Shown: positions 16,098 to 26,375, numbered from the stretch's first letter. The stretch: 64,000 nucleotides of DNA from Muricauda sp. SCSIO 65647 (GCF_021534965.1 NZ_CP091037.1:2086501-2150500); one strand, 5' to 3'. Translations and numbers: made by a program. The notes: a model not told the origin generated them from the letters alone.

Positions 16098-17758
16098 CGT
16101 TTTAATTCAATACTTTGGCTGTTGATGCCCGGCCGTAACCCAAATTCAGAAATGCCAAATTTGACATATTCAATATCAGTTGATTTTGGTGCGGGCAGCA
16201 TACATTTGAAATAGGTAGTGTCTTTTGGTTTCAAGAATTGTGTATTATGTTGCTGTGGTATAGGCACAATTCTTCTAGAGTTCTTCAAGTCTTTATAGGC
16301 ATCTAGCTCGGCCACATAAAAATGTAAGGCACTAAGGCTAATTTTTTCCTCATAAGGGTTGTACACTTTTACTTGCAGACTATCTGCTATCACTATCGGA
16401 GAGGGTTCAACATAGCACCACAACTTGCGGTATGATTTGAAATTATCGATGAAGGTACCGTAAAAAATGGTTCCATATTGATTCTGATAGGTAAAGTCAC
16501 CCTCTCTTGCATATTGGGTTACGTGAGCCACCCGCTTGCCTTGCATTTTCTCTTCAGAATCATCGATATTATATTGGTTTTGGCGATAGTGGAAATTATT
16601 TAAAGAGAAAGAGGTGTTGCCCGAATAGAAAGCATACATCGGAGCCCGTCGGTATGAATTCTCAAAGACGACCGGGGTGTCACCGACTTTTTCTTCGAGC
16701 GTCGCTACCCATTTTTTGTTATCATGGGTTTCGTATACAACCGGAAAAAGCGGTTTATGTACCAACCCCAATCTGGTGAACAAAAGAATAATGGCACTTG
16801 CGGTTCCAAACCGAAGTATCCACTTTTTGGGCCTGGGGCGGTTGCAAAAATAATCGTAGGCCAATATGGCCATAGGAATACACACTATGACTATCCATTG
16901 TGTCTGAACACGGCGATTAAAACTTGAAATAAAGAAGAAAAGCAGCACACCGTAACTTATGTACAACAACGATTTTTTGAAGTGATCGTTGGCCTTGTTC
17001 TTGAAAAGCGCCCAATATGCCCATGGGAAAAGCAATCCGAAAATAAGGACAAGGTTCAAAAAATACCCTAGTGTAAACTTCTCAAACGAATAGGGCTGAT
17101 TGGGCCGCTCAAAGAGATGGTATTTGATAGTGATGAAATCATTGGCGTACAACCATGCCAAATGGGGCAGATAGCATAAAATGGCGACAGCTACGGCCAA
17201 CCAGGCAAGTTTGTTTTTTACAAGGGCCAAGTTTGACAACAACACGAAAAAAATGATCAAAATTGCATGGTATTTGCTGTACATCAATGCTGCCATGGCC
17301 AACCCCAATACTATGGAAAGCCCTACGGTAGATTTCCCAACGAATTTTTTATAGGCCAAAAGAAAGAGAGCGGTAAAAAATAAAAGGGGGGTATCGGGCA
17401 AGGTCAAAAAGCCGTAGGCATTCAACAGGGGCATCGAGAACAAGAGCAGAAAAAAGAGCAGTACGTTTTTTTTCTTTTCTTCTTCCTTTATCAAATACCA
17501 AAGTACGATATAGGTGCCCACACCCAAAAAACAGCTCATCAGCCGCACGCCCAATTCGTCACCAAAGAAAAATGAGGAAAGCTTTACCAAATAGGCCACC
17601 ATCGGAGGATGATCAAAATACCCCCAAGCCAAATCTTGTGCATAATACCAATAGTAGGCTTCATCATAGATAAGTTCTGTAAAGTGACTTTGAAGAATAT
17701 TGAGCAGGAAAAGTGCTGACAATAGGTAGATGAGCAGCTTGGGAAAACTTTTCGTCAT
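16094..17758 (-). CDS. GT39-family (ArnT/PMT-like) membrane glycosyltransferase
   Basis: Protein of 554 residues. About ten transmembrane helices fill the first 330 residues, with the family motif YDEAYYWYYAQDLAWGYFDH near residue 32 (acidic catalytic residues in the first external loop) and PMVAYLVKL after it; a soluble C-terminal domain of about 200 residues follows. The family transfers sugars from polyprenyl-phosphate donors to lipids or proteins on the periplasmic side. The polyprenyl-phosphate sugar synthase-like gene starting divergently at 17876 could make its donor (inference). Confidence 0.85.
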   Translation of the reverse strand: MTKSFPKLLIYLLSALFLLNILQSHFTELIYDEAYYWYYAQDLAWGYFDHPPMVAYLVKLSSFFFGDELGVRLMSCFLGVGTYIVLWYLIKEEEKKKNVLLFFLLLFSMPLLNAYGFLTLPDTPLLFFTALFLLAYKKFVGKSTVGLSIVLGLAMAALMYSKYHAILIIFFVLLSNLALVKNKLAWLAVAVAILCYLPHLAWLYANDFITIKYHLFERPNQPYSFEKFTLGYFLNLVLIFGLLFPWAYWALFKNKANDHFKKSLLYISYGVLLFFFISSFNRRVQTQWIVIVCIPMAILAYDYFCNRPRPKKWILRFGTASAIILLFTRLGLVHKPLFPVVYETHDNKKWVATLEEKVGDTPVVFENSYRRAPMYAFYSGNTSFSLNNFHYRQNQYNIDDSEEKMQGKRVAHVTQYAREGDFTYQNQYGTIFYGTFIDNFKSYRKLWCYVEPSPIVIADSLQVKVYNPYEEKISLSALHFYVAELDAYKDLKNSRRIVPIPQQHNTQFLKPKDTTYFKCMLPAPKSTDIEYVKFGISEFGLRPGINSQSIELKR

Positions 17759-17777
17759 CGATGGTTGATTGTATCCA

Positions 17778-17785
17778 CAAATGTA
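17778..17785 (-). promoter_or_regulatory. -7 promoter box of the GT39-DUF4271-hemD operon
   Basis: Minus-strand TACATTTG matches TAnnTTTG and lies 19 bp upstream of the GT39 start. Confidence 0.45.
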
Positions 17786-17848
17786 AGAATTATGGTTTTG
17801 ATTCTTTTTTCAGACAGTATCGAAAAGGGAGATGCCGTCATAAAGTAC

Positions 17849-17856
17849 TATTTTTG
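17849..17856 (+). promoter_or_regulatory. -7 promoter box of the GT2-dihydroorotase operon
   Basis: TATTTTTG matches TAnnTTTG. Transcription would start near 17861-17863, which leaves almost no leader for the ATG at 17864 and favours the ATG at 17876. Confidence 0.45.
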
Positions 17857-17875
17857 ATATTTAATGGAATCGACC

Positions 17876-18613
17876 ATGGCAGATGGCTTAGTAATCATAC
17901 CTACTTTTAATGAAATCGAGAATATCGAGGCCATTATTAGAACGGTTTTTGACCTTAAAAGAGACTTTCATGTTTTGATTGTCGATGACAATTCCCCTGA
18001 TGGTACCGCCGATGTGGTGAGAGAAATGCAAAAAGAGTTTCCTGACGGCTTGTTTTTGGAAGTGCGAAAAGAAAAATCGGGTTTAGGAACAGCGTATATA
18101 CACGGCTTTAAATGGGCATTGGCCCATGGCTATGAGTATATATTCGAAATGGATGCCGATTTCTCGCACCGGCCCAATGACTTGTTACGGCTTCATAGGG
18201 CATGTATCAATGGGGCCGATGTGGCCATAGGTTCACGGTATAAAAAAGGGGTCAACGTGGTCAACTGGCCATTGTCACGTATTTTGCTGTCGTACGGGGC
18301 ATCTTTTTATGTAAAGTTGATTACTGGCATGCCGGTACATGATCCCACAGCGGGTTTCATATGCTATAAGCGAAAGGTTCTTGAGAGTATCAACCTTGAT
18401 GCCGTACGGTTTATCGGGTATGCCTTTCAGATAGAGATGAAATACCGGGCCTATCTCAAAAAATTCAAGATCGAGGAAATCAGTATTATTTTCACCGATC
18501 GTATCAACGGAATTTCAAAAATGACTTCAGCCATTGTACGTGAGGCCATTTTTGGGGTCATCAGTATGCGGTTGAAAAGTCTGTTCTCAAAAAAGAAGTT
18601 TTTAAATGGCTAA
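17876..18613 (+). CDS. polyprenol monophosphomannose synthase-like GT2 glycosyltransferase
   Basis: Protein of 245 residues with the GT2 fold: VIIPTFNEIENIEAI at the N-terminus, IVDDNSPDGTADVV (donor binding), and EMDADFSHRPNDL with the metal-binding DxD. The pattern matches dolichol/polyprenyl-phosphate mannose synthases that make a lipid-linked sugar on the cytoplasmic face. There is no C-terminal membrane domain, as in the short DPM1 type. An ATG at 17864 adds four residues; I prefer 17876 because of the promoter position. It overlaps the dihydroorotase start by 8 bp and is divergent from the GT39 gene, a likely user of its product. Confidence 0.92.
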   Translation: MADGLVIIPTFNEIENIEAIIRTVFDLKRDFHVLIVDDNSPDGTADVVREMQKEFPDGLFLEVRKEKSGLGTAYIHGFKWALAHGYEYIFEMDADFSHRPNDLLRLHRACINGADVAIGSRYKKGVNVVNWPLSRILLSYGASFYVKLITGMPVHDPTAGFICYKRKVLESINLDAVRFIGYAFQIEMKYRAYLKKFKIEEISIIFTDRINGISKMTSAIVREAIFGVISMRLKSLFSKKKFLNG

Positions 18614-19940
18614 GTTATTGCTTAAAAATACCACTCTTGTCAATGAGGGTGCCATAAAAGAGGTTGATGTGCTCATCAATGGTGAGATCATTGAGAAGAT
18701 TGAAAAAGATATCAGCGACCCCAATGCCGAACTGATTGATTTTAAGGGAAATTACCTTCTACCTGGGCTTATCGATGACCAAGTGCATTTTCGTGAACCA
18801 GGGCTTACCCATAAGGGAAATATTGCCACTGAGAGCAAGGCTGCCATTGCGGGGGGCATTACCTCTTTTATGGAGCAGCCCAATACCAAGCCCCAGGCCA
18901 CTACCATCGAGAAATTGGAAGAAAAATTTGCCATTGCCGCCCAGACCTCTTATGCCAATTATTCATTCAAGTTTGGCGGCACCAATGACAATTTGGAAGA
19001 AATCAAACGGCTGGATCCAAAAAGCTGTTCGGGCATCAAGCTGTTTTTGGGTTCTTCGACGGGCAATATGCTGGTCGATGATGAAGCGGTCATTGAACAA
19101 ATATTTCGAAATACCGAAATGGTCATTTCCACTCATTGTGAAGACGAGGGCACCATCAAGAAGAATTTAGAGGAGTATTTGAAACGGTATGGGGATGATA
19201 TACCCATCAGATACCATCCTGAAATAAGAAGTTCAGAAGCCTGTTATCTTTCTTCATCACGAACCATAGCACTGGCAAAGAAGACGGGGGCACGATTGCA
19301 TGTTTTTCATCTTTCCACAGGTCGGGAGACTGAATTGTTCAGAAATGATATTCCCTTGAAGGATAAAAAAATCACAGCCGAGGTCTGCATACACCATCTC
19401 TGGTTCTCTGACGAGGATTATGATGAAAAAGGGATGTTCATAAAGTGGAATCCCGCGGTAAAAAAAGCTTCTGACAGGGAGCAGTTGTGGAAGGCGCTGC
19501 TTGACGACCGTATTGACGTCATTGCCACCGATCATGCCCCCCATACTTTGGATGAAAAAAGAAATGTCTACACCAAAGCCCCATCGGGCGGGCCATTGGT
19601 ACAGCATGCCCTTGTGGCCATGCTACAAAAACATCGTGAGGGCAAGATTTCTTTAGAAAGAATTGTAGAGAAAACGAGCCACAATCCGGCGATACTCTTT
19701 CAGGTTGAAAAAAGAGGGTTTGTTCGCGAGGGATATTATGCTGATTTGGTACAGGTTAATTATGGGGAACCTTGGCAGGTTACCAAAAACAATATTCTTT
19801 ATAAATGCGGATGGTCACCCTTTGAGAGCACATCTTTTGACGCCAAGATTATACGTACTTTTATAAACGGTCATTTAGCCTACGACCAAGGCCGTTTTTC
19901 TGAAATCAGAGAGGCGAAACGATTGACTTTTGATAGATGA
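18606..19940 (+). CDS. pyrC: dihydroorotase
   Basis: It cyclises carbamoyl aspartate to dihydroorotate in pyrimidine synthesis. The zinc motif D-x-H-F-R is at VHFREPGLTHKGN (residues 60-72), the lysine that is carbamylated in the family lies in GIKLFLGSSTGN (about 145), and the catalytic aspartate is in IDVIATDHAPH (about 302-312). All metal ligands appear present, so this is an active rather than pseudo-dihydroorotase. At 444 residues it belongs to the class I, AllB-like form, so allantoinase is the main alternative; no purine-breakdown genes are nearby. Confidence 0.9.
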   Translation: MAKLLLKNTTLVNEGAIKEVDVLINGEIIEKIEKDISDPNAELIDFKGNYLLPGLIDDQVHFREPGLTHKGNIATESKAAIAGGITSFMEQPNTKPQATTIEKLEEKFAIAAQTSYANYSFKFGGTNDNLEEIKRLDPKSCSGIKLFLGSSTGNMLVDDEAVIEQIFRNTEMVISTHCEDEGTIKKNLEEYLKRYGDDIPIRYHPEIRSSEACYLSSSRTIALAKKTGARLHVFHLSTGRETELFRNDIPLKDKKITAEVCIHHLWFSDEDYDEKGMFIKWNPAVKKASDREQLWKALLDDRIDVIATDHAPHTLDEKRNVYTKAPSGGPLVQHALVAMLQKHREGKISLERIVEKTSHNPAILFQVEKRGFVREGYYADLVQVNYGEPWQVTKNNILYKCGWSPFESTSFDAKIIRTFINGHLAYDQGRFSEIREAKRLTFDR

Positions 19941-20377
19941 AAAAGGGTAGACTGATAGCGATAGTTTTGGTTTCATTGGTTTGGTCATGTGCTGAAAAGG
20001 TAGTTGAGAAACCCAATGATCTTTTGAGCGAGGCACAGATGGCCGAAATATTGTACGATCTGGCTATTTTTCAGGCCGCGGAATCGGCCAATAAATCGAT
20101 TTTGGAAAAAACCAATTTAGAGGCTATGCAGTTCATATATGGCAAGTATGAAATTGATAGTGCACGATTCGCTCAGAGCGATTTATATTATGCCTCTCTT
20201 CCTTTGAAATACCAAACGATTTATGAAAATGTGGAAGCCAGACTGGATAAAGAGGCCAAAGTAATGGAAGAGGGGAGAAAAAAGAAAAAGGATAGCCTTG
20301 GGGAAGCGACCAAAAAAAGAAGCGATTCAGTCATTTCGGCAAATGCCATTAAAAAAGCTTCAGATAGTCTTCCTTAA
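19937..20377 (+). CDS. DUF4296 family lipoprotein
   Basis: Protein of 146 residues. The signal peptide ends in the lipobox LVWSC (cysteine about residue 18), predicting a lipid-anchored envelope protein. The DUF4296 domain follows (LLSEAQMAEILYDLAIFQAAES, a characteristic start) and the C-terminus is a charged helix rich in Lys/Glu. Function unknown. It overlaps the dihydroorotase stop by 4 bp and the convergent epimerase gene by 29 bp. Confidence 0.82.
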   Translation: MKKGRLIAIVLVSLVWSCAEKVVEKPNDLLSEAQMAEILYDLAIFQAAESANKSILEKTNLEAMQFIYGKYEIDSARFAQSDLYYASLPLKYQTIYENVEARLDKEAKVMEEGRKKKKDSLGEATKKRSDSVISANAIKKASDSLP

Positions 20378-21365
20378 ATTTTTCGCAGCAGAAATCGATG
20401 GTATCGTCCAAGTCTTCGAATTCAAAATTCAAATAGCCTTTTATTTTTTCACTATTGTAATATTGGCGATGTTGCAAAGATTTGGCGGTTTGTTTTGCCA
20501 AACGTCTTCTTTTCCCGAATAGTTTTGAACGCAGCCAATCAAGTCGCCAGAACAGTTCGAGGGTAAATTTTCCCAATTCTTTTTTTGGAGGGGTTTTGCC
20601 CATTTTACCGGTGATTTTTTGCAATACCCTTAGGTATGACCAATTCTTTGAAACCATGACAAAGCGTTCATTTTTGATTTCAGATTGCATCAAACCGATC
20701 ATGGCATTGACAACATCGTTGACAGAGACAAAGCCTGTGCCCCCGGGAGGGGCATATTTTTTTTCCTTGGCCGCAAGGTAGAAGAAAGAGCCGCTGCCAC
20801 TTTTCCAAAAACCGGGTCCGAATACTACTCCGGGGTTGATAATGATGGCAGGCAGTGCTTCTTGTGTGCCCCGCCAAACTTCCAGTTCGGCCCTTCTTTT
20901 CGTAAGTCCGTATACGGTGGTATATTTATCGTTCCATTCCGTATTCTCATCAACTGGTTGCCCATTTATACTGGTGCCCAAGGCGGCAATTGAACTGATA
21001 TAGCATAGTTTTTTGACTTTGTTCGCCAAACAAGCGTTCACCACATTGGCCGTACCTTCAATATTTGCCTTCACCAGACCTTGGTATTCGGCAGGGTCAA
21101 ATGAAATCAAAGCGGCACAGTGGTACACCTGCTCGACACCTTGCATGGCCTTGTTGAGTCGGGTGACATCGTTGAGGTCGGTTTTGATCCAAGTAATGTT
21201 GCCCATAAGGGCATTGGGTTCATCAGTGTAGTACGAAAAAACTTTTTCAATCTTTTTGAGACGCTCTTGAGAACGATAAATGGCTTTTATCGACTGTCCG
21301 CTCTTCAAGAGCCCAAACAACAGATGAGAACCGATAAGACCTGTACCACCAGTAACCAAAACCAT
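20349..21365 (-). CDS. NAD-dependent epimerase/dehydratase (extended SDR)
   Basis: Protein of 338 residues. The N-terminal Rossmann motif VTGGTGLIGSHLLFGLLKSG (residues 4-23), the YGLTKRRAE catalytic Tyr-x-x-x-Lys (about residues 153-161) and HCAALISFDP mark an extended short-chain dehydrogenase/reductase. Similar proteins act on nucleotide sugars, sterol-like substrates or dihydroflavonols, and the substrate cannot be read from the sequence. Transcribed alone. Confidence 0.88.
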   Translation of the reverse strand: MVLVTGGTGLIGSHLLFGLLKSGQSIKAIYRSQERLKKIEKVFSYYTDEPNALMGNITWIKTDLNDVTRLNKAMQGVEQVYHCAALISFDPAEYQGLVKANIEGTANVVNACLANKVKKLCYISSIAALGTSINGQPVDENTEWNDKYTTVYGLTKRRAELEVWRGTQEALPAIIINPGVVFGPGFWKSGSGSFFYLAAKEKKYAPPGGTGFVSVNDVVNAMIGLMQSEIKNERFVMVSKNWSYLRVLQKITGKMGKTPPKKELGKFTLELFWRLDWLRSKLFGKRRRLAKQTAKSLQHRQYYNSEKIKGYLNFEFEDLDDTIDFCCEKFKEDYLKLF

Positions 21366-21420
21366 GGCTTAAATGTACCCAATTGCCAGATAATATTGGT
21401 GAAATTGTAGCGCAACATTC

Positions 21421-21428
21421 TATATTTG
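21421..21428 (+). promoter_or_regulatory. -7 promoter box of tyrS
   Basis: TATATTTG matches TAnnTTTG, with TTG (21396-21398) 22 bp upstream as a possible -33 element. It is 24 bp before the tyrS ATG. Confidence 0.55.
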
Positions 21429-21452
21429 CAAGAATTCACAGAAAACCGCACA

Positions 21453-22748
21453 ATGGCGATAAACTTTGTCAAAGAGCTTGAATGGCGTGGCATGCTTCAC
21501 GATGCCATGCCTGGAACCGAAGAACATTTGATGAATGATATGCAATCGGCCTATGTAGGTATTGATCCTACAGCTGATTCGCTTCATATAGGCCACTTGG
21601 TCGGTGTTATGATGTTGCGCCATTTTCAATTGGCCGGCCATAGGCCCATTGCCTTGGTGGGTGGGGCAACAGGCATGATCGGCGATCCTTCGGGCAAATC
21701 GACAGAACGCAATCTGTTGGATGAAAAAACACTGCGTGGCAACCAAGAAGCGATCAAAGAACAACTTAGTCGTTTTTTGGATTTTGGCAGTGATGAAAAA
21801 AATGCGGCCCTTTTGGTCAACAACTACGATTGGATGAAAGATTTTTCCTTTTTGGAGTTCATCCGTGATGTGGGCAAACATATCACGGTCAACTATATGA
21901 TGGCCAAAGATTCTGTCAAAAAGCGACTTTCCGCTGATGCAAAAGAGGGCATGTCGTTCACTGAGTTCACCTATCAATTGGTACAGGGCTACGACTTTTT
22001 ACACCTTTATAAAACATATGACTGTACATTGCAAATGGGTGGCAGTGATCAATGGGGAAACATTACCACCGGCACAGAATTGATTCGACGTATCGATGGC
22101 GGTAAGGGCTATGCCCTGACCTGCCCTTTGATAACCAAGGCAGATGGCTCAAAATTCGGTAAGACCGAAAGTGGCAATATTTGGTTGGATACCAATCGAA
22201 CATCGCCTTATAAGTTCTATCAATATTGGTTGAACACCTCTGATGAAGATGCTGAAAAGTACATCAAGATTTTCACCTTTTTATCTAAAAAAGAAATAGA
22301 AGAACTCGTTGAAGAACACAATGTAGCACCGCATTTGAGGATACTTCAGAAAAAATTGGCCGAAGAAATCACTGTTATGGTGCATTCGCGACAAGACTTT
22401 GAAAATGCAGTGAGGGCCAGCGAGATTCTTTTTGGAAAATCAACTTCCAATGATTTGAAACAATTGGGTGGGCAAACCTTTTTAGAGATTTTTGAAGGTG
22501 TGCCCCAGGCTGTGCTTCCACGAACCGAATTGGCCAGTGGACTTGACATGGTAGCGGCACTTGCTGCCAAGACGGGTTTTTTGAAATCTAATGGCGAAGC
22601 CATAAGAGAGCTGAAACAAAATGCTATTTCGGTCAACAAAGAAAAAGTCAACGCCGATTATACCATTACCGAGGCTGATCTTATCAATGACAGATTTGTG
22701 CTATTGCAAAGAGGGAGAAAAAACTATTTCGTCTTGGTGATCAGTTGA
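21453..22748 (+). CDS. tyrS: tyrosyl-tRNA synthetase
   Basis: Class I synthetase charging tRNA-Tyr. HIGH motif: [10 protein letters not shown] (H45 to H48). KMSKS equivalent: KFGKTESG (about residue 233). The tyrosine-binding stretch [12 protein letters not shown] is present, and the C-terminal part is an S4-like RNA-binding domain ([20 protein letters not shown]). At 431 residues it is the normal TyrRS form. The in-frame ATG 27 bp upstream almost coincides with the promoter region, so 21453 is chosen. Confidence 0.97.
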   Translation: MAINFVKELEWRGMLHDAMPGTEEHLMNDMQSAYVGIDPTADSLHIGHLVGVMMLRHFQLAGHRPIALVGGATGMIGDPSGKSTERNLLDEKTLRGNQEAIKEQLSRFLDFGSDEKNAALLVNNYDWMKDFSFLEFIRDVGKHITVNYMMAKDSVKKRLSADAKEGMSFTEFTYQLVQGYDFLHLYKTYDCTLQMGGSDQWGNITTGTELIRRIDGGKGYALTCPLITKADGSKFGKTESGNIWLDTNRTSPYKFYQYWLNTSDEDAEKYIKIFTFLSKKEIEELVEEHNVAPHLRILQKKLAEEITVMVHSRQDFENAVRASEILFGKSTSNDLKQLGGQTFLEIFEGVPQAVLPRTELASGLDMVAALAAKTGFLKSNGEAIRELKQNAISVNKEKVNADYTITEADLINDRFVLLQRGRKNYFVLVIS

Positions 22749-22790
22749 CCCCAAAACCTCTTGCCCAATAAGGTTATCTTCAATTTTTGG
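22747..22790. terminator. Candidate bidirectional terminator, tyrS / DUF3857 gene
   Basis: ACCCCAAAA and TTTTGGGGT form an outer stem, with an inner AACCT/AGGTT pair. It spans the junction of the two convergent genes and overlaps the last codons of the DUF3857 gene. Confidence 0.4.
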
Positions 22791-25278
22791 GGTGCATATT
22801 GCAGAAAGTGTTCTTTACCCTTTCGGAAACCAAGAAGTACGGAATCCAAATAGCCGCTGCAATGAAACTTCGAGTCACATCTTTGTAAAGAGTAGGGTCA
22901 TTTTCCACCAAATCGGAAGGCAATAGGTAATTGTAGGCCAAAAGGTCGAATAGGGAAAAAGCAAAGCTTATGGCATAGAATCCGACAATGAGCTTTGGCA
23001 AACTTGTGCGCTTCGTAAAGAACAGTATTGCCAGCAAAATGGCAAAAATGAAAAAGAGAACGTTCACAAAAAGCTCTGCACCATATAAAAAAGCAAACAT
23101 TTCAGGGTTTTCGATTTCAAGATTTTGAATACCGGCCCAATTCGCTTTTGCAAAATACTCATTATTGAATATCTGAAAGCCCATAATAAAGGGTGACAAC
23201 GCAATGCCTATGGCGGGCAACACCAGCCAGCCTCCTATTTTCCTGTTTTGACAACTGTCATGCGGTAAGGGATTGTAGTTTCTGAATGCCCAAAAAGCCA
23301 GAACCCCCCCGAGTACGAAGGCCAAAATTGCAATGACGATTGCCATACCGCTAAGACCTGATGCAGATCCTGAATTGCCAAAATAGGTGAGCTGATATCG
23401 AATCTGGTTGTTGATCTGGTCATGTTTCGCCAAGAAATCAGTCACTTCATTTGATTGCAGCGTTTCTTTCTTTAATTCATATTGATGCTCGACCACTACC
23501 GTGTTGCCCACTGCTTTAGTGGTATTCTTATAAAAGAAACTATCTTCATCAGCAGTGAATTCATCATTTTTCACGAACCACGGTTCAGGTAGGTTAATGG
23601 TCGTTTTTTGATTGAACTCAAATGGTGTGCCCAAGTTATAGGGCATGGTTCTTCTGGCAGATTTTGGGTAGTTGATCAAACTTTCAAGTACCAATGGATA
23701 CGTTTCGCAATGTAGCTCAGAACCCGTTTCGGGCAAATTGTACCAGAAGTCATCAATCTTGTAATATTCTTCAATGGTCACTATATTTTTGTCCCCTCTT
23801 GAATCATCGGTAAAACGAATTTTGTCGGTAGATACGATACCAGGGTAGAGACTGCTATAAAAATTCAAATATTCATTGTTGATGCTTTCTTCGGTCGAGT
23901 TTTGAAAATAACTTCTCATATAGTCGGCCCGCGAACCGGAATACTCCGATTCAACGAAAAAGATGGCACCACCACCAATTGAGTCGACCACAATGGTCTC
24001 AGTGATGTCTAATTTCGCTTTTTCTGTACTCGGTATTTTGATGAGGTCTTTTTCATTTTCCTTTATTTTCAAGCCATATCCATATTGTGGAAAGGTCATG
24101 TTCGCCAAGTTTCCCCCTTGGTTTGAAATCGTTGGATCCACGAAATAGTCGTTTCCTCCGTGATTGAAATGAACAATACAATGGTCAAAAGCATTGTGAC
24201 TGGGCAAAAACTTTTTGATTTCATCTTTGCTGTAGGTGTTCACCAGTAATGGTGAGGCATCGACTCCCTCATTCCTCAAAAGTTTTGCCAACAAAAGTGA
24301 TTTATCCTTACAATCACCGAATCGTCTTGAAAGTACTTTAGATGGCGGGTTAGGTTTGTAGGCACCGATGCCCGATTCAAAGCCAAGGTACCGAATCTCA
24401 TCTTGTACGAACCGAATCAGTTTGGTGATTTTTTCGCTCTTGTTATGGCTTTCATTTACCACATCTGATGGAACTTTGACAGCCTCAGGGTTTGCATATA
24501 GCGGTTTCATGAGTTTTACGACAGCAGCCCAATCTTTGAAAGTTGATACGGCAACACGCTTTTGTTGTGAGTACCATATAGGTACATTGGTATCATATAG
24601 AATTCTATCAGAAGCATCGGTGTCCCAAATATATTCTTTGCCGTGTTCTGTGCTGAGAACGTTGGGTTTTATGGCCCCATCGCGCAGTTCATAATCAACT
24701 TTTCTAGCTTCCTTGTTGACCAATCGACTATAAATACGGTTGACAGGAAGGGTATATTGCTGAAAATATACCGTTGAGAAATGACCTTTGTTTATGGGAT
24801 TAAAACCTTTGATCGTATATGAATACTCAACAATATCACCTTCGCGAACATCTGAAAGGTTCAAGACAGCTGTCAAAGAACCGTCATACAATGATCTTTC
24901 AAGGTTGGTTTCTCTTTGAAAAACATTGATTTCAGTAGCTGCTAGTTTATCGATTTCGTTGTTGCCCCTGACTATTTTGGCCGAATGGAAGGTCAATTGT
25001 TGAAAGGCAGGATCGTAGCTGACACTAATGTCTGACATCTCTTGAATTCCATCGGTGTTCAAAATCTTGATGGCCAAGTGTGCAAACCGTTCTTGAGTAG
25101 TTATGTTGTCTTGATAATCAATGAGCAGATATCGAAAACCACCCTCTTCATTTTGACCATTTGGTGTATCAAAAGCGATGGGGTTTATCCATGTGGGGGG
25201 TGACTTTTTATGGGCTTTTTGAGGGTAAGCAAAGGAAAAAAACAAGAGTAAAAAAAATAGGGTATGTATGTATCTCAT
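22780..25278 (-). CDS. DUF3857 / transglutaminase-like membrane protein
   Basis: Protein of 832 residues. Signal peptide (to about residue 20), then an extended DUF3857 domain, then a transglutaminase-like domain with the Cys-His-Asp triad visible as RRFGDCKDKSLLLAKLL (about residues 318-334), NAFDHCIVHF and DYFVDPT. A DUF3858-type beta domain follows, and the last 190 residues hold about five transmembrane helices. It is probably anchored in the inner membrane facing the periplasm; the family's physiological reaction is unknown. Transcribed alone. Confidence 0.85.
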   Translation of the reverse strand: MRYIHTLFFLLLFFSFAYPQKAHKKSPPTWINPIAFDTPNGQNEEGGFRYLLIDYQDNITTQERFAHLAIKILNTDGIQEMSDISVSYDPAFQQLTFHSAKIVRGNNEIDKLAATEINVFQRETNLERSLYDGSLTAVLNLSDVREGDIVEYSYTIKGFNPINKGHFSTVYFQQYTLPVNRIYSRLVNKEARKVDYELRDGAIKPNVLSTEHGKEYIWDTDASDRILYDTNVPIWYSQQKRVAVSTFKDWAAVVKLMKPLYANPEAVKVPSDVVNESHNKSEKITKLIRFVQDEIRYLGFESGIGAYKPNPPSKVLSRRFGDCKDKSLLLAKLLRNEGVDASPLLVNTYSKDEIKKFLPSHNAFDHCIVHFNHGGNDYFVDPTISNQGGNLANMTFPQYGYGLKIKENEKDLIKIPSTEKAKLDITETIVVDSIGGGAIFFVESEYSGSRADYMRSYFQNSTEESINNEYLNFYSSLYPGIVSTDKIRFTDDSRGDKNIVTIEEYYKIDDFWYNLPETGSELHCETYPLVLESLINYPKSARRTMPYNLGTPFEFNQKTTINLPEPWFVKNDEFTADEDSFFYKNTTKAVGNTVVVEHQYELKKETLQSNEVTDFLAKHDQINNQIRYQLTYFGNSGSASGLSGMAIVIAILAFVLGGVLAFWAFRNYNPLPHDSCQNRKIGGWLVLPAIGIALSPFIMGFQIFNNEYFAKANWAGIQNLEIENPEMFAFLYGAELFVNVLFFIFAILLAILFFTKRTSLPKLIVGFYAISFAFSLFDLLAYNYLLPSDLVENDPTLYKDVTRSFIAAAIWIPYFLVSERVKNTFCNMHPKN

Positions 25279-25334
25279 GTTTTTGGTCGGTTGTGCATGT
25301 TCATAACGGTTTTGGTCGACAAATCTTATATCTT

Positions 25335-26321
25335 TTATAACGCCATCAGATTACATCCCCTGACATCAGAATGGTCAAAACGGCCCAAGACTTCAAAACT
25401 ACCGTCTTTATTTGCTTTGCCCAAATCTTGGGTGGCGATGAAAGCACAAGAATCGATATTGGCCAAATCTATGATATTGATTCCGCCTGTTTTGTTGAAA
25501 ATGGGATAAGTGAGCGGGTCTTCGGTATCGCGAATCAGAATTTTCATCCATGGTGGGGTTTTGAACCTACCATTGCCCTTTGAGTACGCCTGCGACAATA
25601 ATTCGGTCATGCCGTATTCTGAGTGAATTACATCAACACCGAAGGCATGGCTCAAAATTAAGTGCAACTCAGAACGGATGAGCTCTTTTCGCCTTCCTTT
25701 CATGCCACCCGTTTCCATAACGGTGCAGTGCTTCAATGGGTGGGGATAGCTTTCGGCAAAATCCAATAACGCAAAGGAAACTCCTATCAAAATAGTCTTG
25801 GCCTTATTGGCTTCCAAGTGCTTCAGTTTTTGATGCAACGCTTTATGGTCATAGCGGTGGAAACCACTTTCAGGATGTTGGGTCTGTTGAATCAGTTTTT
25901 CGACCATGAAGACCAAAGAAGAACCTTGGCGTTCAAGATAAGAAGGCAGCAAGGCCAAAATGCAATAGTCTTGCGGATTTCCGTAGAAAGTTTGAAAAGC
26001 CGTCAAAAAGCTTTTGGTGTACAGATTACTATCAAGAATAGTATGTTTACTGGTTTCATTACCTGTGGTACCACTACTTTCAAAGATCAGCTCTGGATCT
26101 TTATTGTCAGTCACAACTCGATGTGATTTGAAGAATTCAATGGGCAAAAAGGGAATGTCAGTTGACTTGCTGACATTTTTTGGCCCTCTTTTCAAATGTT
26201 CGCAAAAAGCCCGATATACTTTGTTTTTTTGATATTGGTAAGAAAAAATTTCAAGCGTCAAATGCTCGAATTCCTTTTCGCTGGTGATATTGAAAATAGT
26301 ATTTCGTAGGCTGCTGTCCAT
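25335..26321 (-). CDS. LuxE-like acyl-protein synthetase / AMP-forming ligase-like protein
   Basis: Protein of 328 residues with the adenylate-forming motif LIFESSGTTGNETSKH (about residues 76-91) and HSEYGMTELLSQAY in the second half, typical of the LuxE / phenylacetate-CoA-ligase-like group, which activates an acyl group with ATP. In flavobacteria such stand-alone LuxE-like proteins are common and of unknown role. The ATG at 26321 is preferred over an in-frame start 42 bp upstream that runs into a terminator hairpin. Confidence 0.8.
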   Translation of the reverse strand: MDSSLRNTIFNITSEKEFEHLTLEIFSYQYQKNKVYRAFCEHLKRGPKNVSKSTDIPFLPIEFFKSHRVVTDNKDPELIFESSGTTGNETSKHTILDSNLYTKSFLTAFQTFYGNPQDYCILALLPSYLERQGSSLVFMVEKLIQQTQHPESGFHRYDHKALHQKLKHLEANKAKTILIGVSFALLDFAESYPHPLKHCTVMETGGMKGRRKELIRSELHLILSHAFGVDVIHSEYGMTELLSQAYSKGNGRFKTPPWMKILIRDTEDPLTYPIFNKTGGINIIDLANIDSCAFIATQDLGKANKDGSFEVLGRFDHSDVRGCNLMAL

Positions 26322-26342
26322 GGTCAAGGGCAAAAATAGCCA

Positions 26343-26375
26343 AAATAAAAGCCCCGGTACCACATGTACCGGGGC
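26343..26375 (-). terminator. Terminator of the 26.4-kb mini T9SS gene
   Basis: GCCCCGGTAC (26351-26360) pairs with GTACCGGGGC (26366-26375), a 10-bp perfect stem. On the minus strand it is followed by TTTTATTTT. It separates this gene from the LuxE-like gene. Confidence 0.85.
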